DNA of 64,000 nucleotides from Chondrosia reniformis (taxonomy: Eukaryota > Porifera > Demospongiae > Chondrillida > Chondrillidae), in NCBI GenBank assembly GCA_947172415.1, contig OX359200.1, forward strand, positions 1,428,501 through 1,492,500, given 5' to 3'. This document shows positions 55,990 through 64,000 of this stretch, piece after piece. How positions within the stretch are numbered: the stretch's first letter is position 1; every line of letters starts with the position of its first letter. Both the position numbers and the translations under genes were made by a program. Below the pieces are notes generated by a model that saw nothing but the letters and a program-made list of their open reading frames with translations, was not told where the DNA came from and did not search any database.

Positions 55990-56590
55990 AATGATGTCAT
56001 GAAACCAGTGTGCTAGAGGCCTTTTCGTGGAATACCATGCACCACTCATCAGTAGCACTGGGCTTCTGTTACCCTTCAGGTGTTGTTAGGCCAGTTGTCA
56101 GTGAAGGCAGCTCCCAGGCAACATCTGAATATCTGCGATTTTGAATTCAAAAGTCATTACGTCGTTATACTTATGAAGACAAAGAATTATTGGTCGTTAC
56201 TGCTGTAGGAAAACATACATGAGGTATAGAATGGTTTGTAGACCTAAACAAAGAAACATAGACTACCTGTAGGCATTTAGTCTAGTAGAGTTTAAAGACT
56301 CATTGGAGCTCTACCTAGCAATAAATGAAAAAAGAAGTGCTCACCAAGACGGTCTTCAAATGATATCACAAAACCAGTGTGCTATATATAGAAGGCCTTT
56401 TTGTGGAATATATACCAATTGTCTTCATAAGTATAATGCTCTAATGACTTGCATGAGACGTTTTTGAATTCAAAATCACAGGTATTCAGACGTTGTGTGG
56501 CCGCTGCCTTCACTGACAACTGGCCTAGCAACACCTGAAGGTTAACAGAAGCCCAGTGCTACTGATGCATGAGTGGTGGTGGCCATCACC
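55990..56590. mobile_element. Inverted-repeat element of hammerhead family C inside the PCK pseudogene
   Basis: Left arm with GGTCTTCAAATGATGTCATG and a hammerhead (56030-56078, -); right portions repeat GGTCTTCAAATGATATCAC and end with CCCAGTGCTACTGATG at about 56548-56566. A core with ACACCTGAAGGTTAACAGAA and its complement supports the inverted structure. Confidence 0.7.
56030..56078 (-). ncRNA. Hammerhead ribozyme-like, family C
   Basis: Minus strand: GTGCTA, CTGATGA, stem II GTGG with CCAC, GAA, AAGGCCTC, TAGCAC. Stem II differs from the GGAG/CTCC of the copy at 39.8 kb by paired changes. The base closing stem III is altered, so activity is doubtful. Confidence 0.7.
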
Positions 56591-57960
56591 AAGTATGTCC
56601 ATCACCTTTTTACCAACCTGAGTCATTATGTTCGTGCTACTGATCATGTACTCAGAGTCTGTCAGTTGGATACCAATCTTTGCTAGTGGTGACCCCAAGT
56701 GGTCCCATACTGAATGGAATTACGTACACCGTGTGATCTGTAAACGTAACGAAACAATTAAAATATAATATTATATGGATGACATACACACAACATTAAG
56801 TGAAGCCAACAACTAAAGCATACATGGAATCAGACCTTAAAGTTCATTCTTAATGTCTGCTACTGCCTATAGACCACCTGCAGAGTTATTTACAAAATCT
56901 CACCCACCGGTAGGGCATGTGCAAACAGGAGCAGAAAAGGAGTGTTTTGTGGTTTGAAAAGAATTTTGGTTTAGAATAACACTGTATAATGAAATGCGTG
57001 GGTCGGAGGTTACATCATAAAACATCTCATAATGACATCATAATTTCCTTGTGACATTGGCATGACACAAGCAAGAGCAAGAGTCTTTTAAGATGGTTAA
57101 TTGAATTTGTTTGAAAAAGGCGGAGATCTAAATGAAGTTTTTCACTCCCACAATTTAATGGCTCATTGACAAAAGGCGAAGCTAAATTTTCACCACGTAT
57201 ACCTTTGATAACTTGCTCTGTTACCGACATGTGCAGGGGTTTAGGTATAATTCCTTGCGAAAATCTCTAAAATATTGCACATCTCACGAATGAAGTATTA
57301 TTTTAAGAGTACATATACAAGGTGAAAAATTATATTATACTGTGGGAAGTATATTGAGACCGGTATCATGATTTTAAATCGACGTCTACACCTCCAGCTT
57401 TTCAATTTAAACATTGTTTTGCATGCCCAACTGAACATTTAATATATATTTTGGTCTATAGAAAGAAAATAAAAACAAACTCACATATTGTAAGAGTTAC
57501 AGTTCTTAAAAGATAACTTCTGTTTTGATCTCCAATCTATAAAGCAAAGTGAGGAAATACGGGTTAAATGACTGTCATTTTGTATTTGGCTGCGGTTTAC
57601 ACATGTCATACCTTTCATACATTCATGCATTAAACAGCTCTGCAGCCAGCTGTCTCGTTTCCTTGGGGTCCTTCCAGTTACCCAGGCGAGACTTTATTCC
57701 CGGAGCTGTGGTCGGAACATAATCACTCTCAGCTTATGACTGTCTTCGATTCAACACGTTCTACATCTGCCTTTGATGTCTTTGCCAAAAAGCTAGTAGT
57801 AATTAAAATGAGCAGTTGAGTTACGCCTTAATTATCTCAACCACATATTTCACATAAGCTGACTTACCAGTTATCATACTGCGACAATTTGATCAGTCGG
57901 CCAGTTGCCTACTGCTTGTCAATCAGCTCTTGGCCTTTCGCTGCAGAACCATCACATACT

Positions 57961-59796
57961 TATCCAGTTAGCATAGCTTAGCATTTTCTCTGCAAACGTT
58001 CTGACAGATGGTGATAGTGTCTTATTAATTGAGTGGAGCCGAAGTCTTTGTTGTGGATATCATGTCAAAGTCTTTGAGTACTATACAAAAGAGCTTGCAT
58101 GGCTGAAGGGAGGATTCAAATAATATATAGATCGTTTCCTTCTTATATTTCAGTGTTGGTAGAGGTTTATACACTATGGAGTGTTATGGTTGTTTTATAA
58201 CTACTGTGTAATTTATTCAGTGGATCAAAGGTCAGAGTGCAAAATATGTATACCTTAAACTACTGGTATACAAAGTTCATGCATGGATAGAGATATATAA
58301 TTTGCCAATGGGTAGATATCAAAATTTGCAAAATGCATGGGAAACTTTTCTTATATTACTGTGAATATACATGCATATTAACTTGTATATGTGACCGTCC
58401 ATGCTAAAAGGGGCATATTCGCGCTGTAGCAATATGTTCAATACGGGCATTTTATAAATGTCGTGGCAAATATTCAAAAGTGCGATTTTCTTTTAATATC
58501 ATTAAATATTCGATACTCTAACCTTTCACAATGTCGCCGACATTATTTCGGTTTTCTTTGTGCAATAAATCTAATCTTATTAAATAGAAGCTACCGAAAA
58601 TACATAATTTTGTTCTATATACGGAGCGGTGAATATCATTATCGTTCTACTAGTTTTTATTTGATTCGATTGAAATTGTGCAATCAATGATGTCATCATT
58701 TTATTACCTAATTGCATGGAGTAAAATTTTAAAAGCTGTTTTACCATAATGCGTTTGGTAACGGTTCTGTTTTCAAAGTGTAGTAACTTCGGATCTGTAA
58801 CAGCTATGACACTTTCGTTTACACCATTTGCTAGTACTACGGAAGCCCTTTCAAATGTTATACAAAATGCAATTTCCGTTGCCTACGCGAAAATGCCCCT
58901 TTTTGCATGGACAGTCACATATATATGGTGATCATTCCTTAAATTTTGCACCTACATTGGTGACAAACAGTATGAAGACAATAGATTATTCAACGTTTTT
59001 ATCCTAAATTTAGATTAATCACAAACCTATTAGAAGAAAACGTCAGCCAGAAGCAGTTGCAGGTTTCCTTTGGCAATAAAATGAGCAGCCAAACTCACGT
59101 GAAAACTGTGCCAACTGTTACTGTGAAAACACCGTTGAAGAGCCACTTCTTACTACACCAAGTTCAGTAAGTCTTTCGTGAGCTGCACTAATTTGTCCTG
59201 AAGAAGAGTATTAGTCTCTAAATGATTATAAGTGGAAGACAAGTAAACAGGCAAGATATTAATTAACTGAAAATAAAGGAATTGGTAGCTAAACACACAC
59301 AACAATTAGGAAAGCGAAAGTGACGATGACTAAATTCCTATATAGTTGAAGAGGATATATATACCTTCACTCGAAGGAATCCATCATTGAAGTAGATTGA
59401 TTAATTCCAGTTCCACTATTAGAGCTACTCCCATGGTACTGTAGAGGTACAACACTACCTCAAAGAAAGGTTAATTTTCAGGATAGCAGCACTTTTAAAG
59501 AAATCTTCAGAAGCTGCAGAGCTTGAGTTTATAGGTGAGTTTTCACAAAAATTCCTATATATGGTATATATATTTAGAGCATGTACATACCTGATTGAAT
59601 GTCGGTTTATGTCTACTTCTGAGAAAAACAGGGACAGTGAGGGTGAAGGTAATAGCTGATGGGAATACACCCAGTAGCTATACTGCAAGAGCCTGAAAAG
59701 TATTAATCCAAATCTGAAAGCTGCACTCAAGTATATATAATTGAAGAAATTCAGAACATCATGCATGCAAGGATGTACAAGTTCTAGATCACACAT
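57961..59796. other. No gene recognised; dispersed ~170-bp repeat unit
   Basis: 58190-58390 carries a partial unit of the 30.3-kb array (ACTGGTATACAAAGTTCATG, AAAATTTGCAAAATGCATGG). 59060-59175 reads SRENCANCYCENTVEEPLL before a possible donor GTAAGTC, a possible exon that cannot be assigned. Confidence 0.4.
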
Positions 59797-59800
59797 TTAA

Positions 59801-60160
59801 CCTTATATCAGCCGATAGCCACTATAGTGGCTCAAAATTGTTTAGACCGTTAACAGCCACAAAATAAAGTTACAAAATCATTCGATTATTTTAAAATTTA
59901 TACAAATTGATTGATTTTCGATAGTTTAAGTTTCGTATGAAATTATTTAGGTTTATATAAGCTTATTTTGAAGGACAAGAAGATATAGGCCTAACATATG
60001 AATAACACAAACGTAAATGAAAAAACGCAAGTCCAAAAGAATAATACCGAAAACAGTTTGTTTAACGGTCAGTAAATGTTGTTTAATTTCTTGCATCACT
60101 ATAATAGCTATCGGCTTATAAGGGGGGTACCGTTTACACTTTAATGCAGCTGATAAAAGG
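59801..60160. mobile_element. TTAA-flanked MITE (piggyBac-like), 360 bp
   Basis: Ends CCTTATATCAGC and GCTGATAAAAGG are imperfect inverted repeats, directly flanked by TTAA at 59797-59800 and 60161-60164, the target-site signature of piggyBac-type transposition. It has subterminal inverted segments (GATAGCCACTATAG / ATAATAGCTATCGG) and no transposase. A longer relative is at 61555-62137. Confidence 0.78.
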
Positions 60161-60561
60161 TTAAGGGAAATAGTACTTCCCTGGTGGAAACTGGAAGTTT
60201 CTTGCAACAGCAACTGATATAGATGCTGCTTCATCCACATATGCTTGCTTATAGTGTAAGTATATATCCAGATATAAGCATTAACCTGGGGCACTATATA
60301 TATAGCTTAGATTGATTTTTGATTTTGATTAGTTAATGAAATTACAGCAAGGTACGTATATGTATAATTAACATATTTTATCAATATAATTGATATAATA
60401 CTTTGACCATTATATACATAGATCAATTGAAGAAAATATATATATACATCTCTCAAAGTTACTCAAATCAAAGAAGAAATTCAATATATATACCCAATTC
60501 TCCTCTGTTTCCCTCTATACCTCTCAAATGTGTGGTCATCTACAATTTGCATCTTTTCCTC

Positions 60562-60764
60562 AGGGTCACAGATGTTTTCATTGACCTTTTTATAGAGGAT
60601 TTCATGAGACAAGATGCCTTAGAAAAGGGCAAAACTTATGAGTGGCTATCAGCCATCAACATGTAAGCACCCTTCAGAGTTTGAGGTATTTATAAGAGAT
60701 CTTAGGATACATGGATTCAACTTCTTGGGATCAAACAATAGTTTGAATTGGAGCACATTTACTG
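60562..60764 (+). pseudogene. Unassigned exon-like fragment, one frame break
   Basis: After an AG acceptor, the frame reads VFIDLFIEDFMRQDALEKGK and TYEWLSAINM, then one extra base and a stop, then HPSEFEVFIRDLRIHGFNFL to a GTACGT donor. It is protein-like in composition but not recognised. It may be part of a decayed gene with the GT10 remnant 2 kb downstream on the same strand. Confidence 0.4.
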
Positions 60765-61554
60765 GTACGTTAAAGCATCTTTGTCTATATACGCCATACC
60801 CAGGGCAACGCTGAGGTGTTAATTCCATAACCAGTGTATAACTGCAATAAGAGGCCCATTCCAGGGTAACTACAGTAGGATATCTAGGGTCCTTTATCAC
60901 TGCCAATTATTGAAAGGTGTTAATTGAATTTATGTAATAACAATGAAAAAAGGTCAAAAGAATCCAGCCAAATGCATATATATAAACACTGCATAGGCTT
61001 CAAAATACGTATATAACACATATACTCTATTGCCGGGGCAACTGTCTGTGTTTAAATTTCTTATTATATAATAACCATGACATAACAGAATTTAAAAAGC
61101 TTTATACTGCATCGGATTCTTAAATCCTGTTATATCCCTGACCTAATATGGTAAGAAGACGTTTCTACTTGGGGGTGGACAATTCTCCTTACATTTAGAA
61201 CAGTTGGAGTAGTCAGGGCAAGAGCATTATATGAAGTCATCAGTGTTTAAACAAAAATAACCAGACACTAGCAGAGCCATCCTGCCAAAATAATGATAAA
61301 AAGCGACTGAGTATATATATATCACTCATACCATGGCGCTTCGGTGTGTATGGATTTTATGTGCCCTCGTGACTTGTACGTATATATAAAACCTATATAC
61401 ACCCTAGCACCGTGGTATAAGTAATACATATACCACAGTGTTTTGGTGTATATGGGTTTTGGAGTCACAATCCAAGGGCGAGTGATTCCAAAATCCATAT
61501 ACACCTCAGATTTATTACATATAGATTAAAAATTAAATATATGTATACATATAA

Positions 61555-62137
61555 CCCTTTATTAGCCGATAGCCACTATAGTGGCTCGAAAGTATTTAGC
61601 CATTAACAACTGCGAATTTACAAAATCGTCTGATCATTTAAAAATTTACGAATCAATAGATTTTCAATAGTTTAAGCTTTGTATGAAATTATACCACATA
61701 TTATGAAGGACAGAAAGATATACATAGGCCTATATATATATGGATTCCACAATGTAAACGAAAAATGCCTAATATAATACATATGGAATTTTACAAGAAT
61801 AATACAAAGGAACCAAAATGGCCACCTTGAGGCAGGCTTAGTATACGTAGTGCTTCTCGAAATCCATTCTTCTTTTAACGTTCAGCTTTGTTTTAAGGAA
61901 ATCCAAATTAACAATATGTGAGTGCCGCCAGAAATTGCAGAAAATGGCGAATGGCCGTCATATTTTTTAATACGGTAAAAAGGTATACAGTACGATAATT
62001 TTAATCGACCATATCCCCTTCGTAAAAAAGAAATTTCATTCAAACTTGGTACAAACATTCTCTATTCTTGCGCCATTATAATAGCTATCAGCTGATAAGG
62101 GGAGTACTGTTTACACTTTAACACGGGTAATAAAAGG
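61555..62137. mobile_element. Longer relative of the TTAA-flanked MITE, 583 bp
   Basis: Ends CCCTTTATTAGCC and GGTAATAAAAGG plus the shared GATAGCCACTATAGTGGCTC and ATAATAGCTATCAGC. About 220 bp of extra interior suggests that the 360-bp copy is an internal-deletion derivative. TTAA is not preserved at its edges. Confidence 0.7.
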
Positions 62138-62778
62138 ATGAAGCATGCTTTGCTCTCCTTTTTGTACATACTGGCCTTGAAAAAGGTTACCATCTTCTCA
62201 AAAATGGATATACCAAGCCTTCTACCAAATGTAGATATCAGAGAGACTGCAGCTACACAATCTCTTTGGTATTATGGCGTTTCCTGAACTGAGAGGGAGA
62301 TATATGAATGTCAGATTGCTTTTAATTGCGAGATTCAACACTTTGACCACAGGATAGCCAATGTCCTTGTTTTCTCTGTGTGGAGTCAAGACATTTTTGA
62401 GCTGATAATATTGTGACCCATCCAAGAAGCAGCTACTAGCTGTGATTAATACTGAGGCTGAAATGAGCTAGGCTACCGAAATAGAAATTTTGTTTGTTGG
62501 TGGCTGTGGGTATCAGGATGGACTACCATCCGTTGTCTGATGTCCTAATATCAGATATGTGTACTTTTCTCCAACCAAATCGAAACCTGTAAGTAGAAAT
62601 GGGATTCTAGGTCTCCACCTAAGTGACTACACGCGCATTTGAGTGGAGAATTCAACAAATAAATGAGTTGATGGAACATGTAGCTGTATATTGATTTTCG
62701 GGGAAATGTCTAAAGAATTCATTTTGTGAGAATGACATTTGAGAACATGCATCTCGGTATACAAATGGTGTCAAATTA

Positions 62779-63095
62779 GGTATAGAAAATATCGCATGTT
62801 TCTACAGTTAGAGAACACTTTCACAACAGATTACATCACTGAGAAGCTGACCATGGCTTACAAATCAGGTGCAATTCTGTGTATTGGGGACCAGCTGAAA
62901 CCTACGACCGGGTACTTGGCAGCCACACTATATTAGACCCCTGTAACTACAGTGGGCCACTTGATCTGTCTCATTATCTGTGTGGACACATGATGAATAC
63001 TTCAGATATCACACGAGAAACTTTGTTTTGGAAAGAACAAGAGAGTGCCAAAGGAAGTTATGTCCAGTGAATCTATCCTCAGAAAATATTCTTAA
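62779..63095 (+). pseudogene. Fucosyltransferase (GT10) C-terminal remnant
   Basis: After an AG acceptor the translation gives YRMFLQLENTFTTDYITEKL, then AYKSGAI, and in a shifted frame VYWGPAETYDRV, GPLDLSHYLCGHMMN, with EYFRYHTRNFVLE in a further frame. The LENT-YITEKL motif and the P-V-x-G-x-x-xY segment are GT10 alpha-1,3-fucosyltransferase signatures (GDP-fucose site). At least two frame changes make it non-functional. Confidence 0.75.
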
Positions 63096-63349
63096 GCCAT
63101 ATTTATGTGCATTATATATATATCTAGGTGCATGGCACATGCAAAGATGCAGACAAAGTTATAAAAATACATTTGTATATCATAAAGGTACAATTATATA
63201 TATCCGTGTGAAAATTTATGCATAGTTGGAAAATTTGGCCCCTGAACAAATTTATGCATTTCTCATTTGTGTTTTTGTCTATCAAGATTAAGCAACATCT
63301 TTTATTACCAGCTGACTGCTGCTACATTTCCACTCTCAGAAACGTATAC

Positions 63350-63425
63350 AGTGCCACCTTGATAATGCGCCAACCTCACCAATCCGCCCATAATTCTACC
63401 AAATGAATTCGTTTGTACAAAAAAA
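63350..63425. repeat. Fragment related to the TA-flanked MITE
   Basis: CAGTGCCACCTTGATAATGC and CAATCCGCCCATAATTC resemble the 5' end of the element at 63502, ending in the same GAATTCGTTTG / GAATTCATTTG stretch. Truncated copy. Confidence 0.6.
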
Positions 63426-63501
63426 GGTATATACATATTCCATCACTTTACAATTCTGCCTCCACCAAGCATTTTCGTTGATGAAATGCCTAGTTAATAT
63501 A

Positions 63502-63955
63502 CAGTGTAACCCGAATAATCCGCCCCCGCTTAATACACCAAACTGCCTAATCCGCCTGAGTTTGTATAGAATGAATTCATTTGCATACTAGAAGTATCTA
63601 TGTAATCCACCAACCGCCGAATCCGCCATCCGCCATTACTTTCTCACCTCAATTGCACTTCTAAAGATGTTTTCCACCTTCGTAATCCGCCGCTTTCGCC
63701 AAACTTTTATTCGTACGAAGTATATAAATCTTAGAGATGGCCTCTAAGCATTTCAAAACTGGCTTGAAAATCACCCGATATGTGACTATAAGAGGAAGAA
63801 TTTGATGGCAACACAGGAGCAAATATTTTTCATCGTTGTATTTAGCTAGTTATAAATAGTATTGCAAAGTGAGGATATTTGGTTAATCTGCCAAACTCAA
63901 TATTCGACCAAAAAAGTGCTTTAACGAATTGTGGCGGATTATCCGGGTTACACTG
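63502..63955. mobile_element. TA-flanked MITE (pogo/Tigger-like), 454 bp
   Basis: Terminal inverted repeats CAGTGTAACCCGAATAATCC and GGATTATCCGGGTTACACTG are flanked by TA on both sides, as for Tc1/mariner-pogo transposons; pogo-like ends often begin CAGT and carry ATAATCCG. Internal repeats of AATCCGCC. No transposase frame. Confidence 0.82.
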
Positions 63956-64000
63956 TATTTGTAATTTTATCCTAATAATCCACCAATATATAGCTAATAA

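Larger units (their letters stand above)
55270..57960 (-). pseudogene. PCK1: PEP carboxykinase (PCK) pseudogene
   Basis: Minus-strand pieces appear in the order of the GTP-type enzyme: ELIDKQ and TGRLIKL (~57900), ADVERVESKTVI (~57755), SRLGNWKDPKE (~57690), YVIPFSMGPLGSPLAKIGIQ (~56710), then LGLTSPKGAKKYV and AAFPSQC (P-loop region), GDDIAWMKFDEM, INPEYG and [10 protein letters not shown] (55490-55930), then a C-terminal piece with EKFYNDQLPEEG (~55330). Frames shift repeatedly in the 55490-55930 segment, and roughly 250 residues between [10 protein letters not shown] and the C-terminus, including the GGRRP and MRSE regions, are gone. A hammerhead-bearing element sits in one former intron. 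The active enzyme makes PEP from oxaloacetate; this copy cannot. Confidence 0.82.

Noticed and set aside
59801-59850. Hammerhead-like reading of CCGATAGCCACTATAGTGGC plus TCAAAA in the TTAA-flanked MITE
   Set aside because: The core CTGATGA is not matched and no stem I or III closes; the palindrome is simply a subterminal repeat.

Overview
The window reads as nuclear DNA of an early-branching animal, most likely a sponge. This is inference. Animal-type genes (TONSL, a PPP1R16/MYPT3-like subunit, TMEM70, MTG2, a Death-domain protein) sit beside a fungal-type mitochondrial recombinase (MGM101) and a polysaccharide pyruvyl transferase domain, an activity known biochemically from pyruvylated sponge glycans. 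Genes are compact, have small GT-AG introns, and are packed with short interspersed repeats and minisatellites. Gene models below were built by hand-splicing the exons and checking reading phase across every junction.

Layout. 0.57-7.9 kb (-): PPP1R16A/B-like protein phosphatase 1 targeting subunit. 8.1-25.8 kb (-): complete 17-exon TONSL (1369 aa), with four intronic minisatellites. 26.0-26.7 kb (+): PX-domain protein. 27.4-28.1 kb (-) TMEM70 and 28.2-29.6 kb (+) MGM101 are head-to-head with 23 bp between start codons. 29.6-33.6 kb: repeats, including a ~170-bp tandem array. 33.66-37.28 kb (+) and 47.75-51.38 kb (-): two intronless, >90% identical copies of a roughly 1210-aa fusion of a triose-phosphate/PEP-translocator-type transporter, an extra membrane helix, a DxD-less GT32-like domain, a polysaccharide pyruvyl transferase domain and an intact GT32 glycosyltransferase. 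Between them lie MTG2/GTPBP5 (38.4-42.2 kb, +) and a Death-domain/trypsin-like protease whose C-terminal CARD is cut by an in-frame stop (44.3-47.2 kb, +). 51.9-64 kb is gene-poor: a LINE-type C-terminal fragment, a decayed PEPCK (PCK) pseudogene, a fucosyltransferase (GT10) remnant and several MITEs.

Two observations stand out. First, the transporter/pyruvyltransferase/glycosyltransferase fusion would couple import of a donor into the Golgi with its use on a glycan. The transporter is of the family that includes plant PEP translocators, and PEP is the pyruvyl donor. Second, several interspersed repeats carry hammerhead ribozymes. One (6591-6637) is textbook-complete and three others show covariation in stem II. 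Their very short palindromic stem III is the minimal type I form known from Penelope-like and other small retroelements, and a Penelope-type GIY-YIG fragment lies at 37.6 kb.

The mitochondrial theme (TMEM70 for ATP synthase assembly, MGM101 for mtDNA recombination, MTG2 for mitoribosome assembly) and the genome-stability theme (TONSL, MGM101) are probably chance clustering apart from the divergent TMEM70/MGM101 pair.
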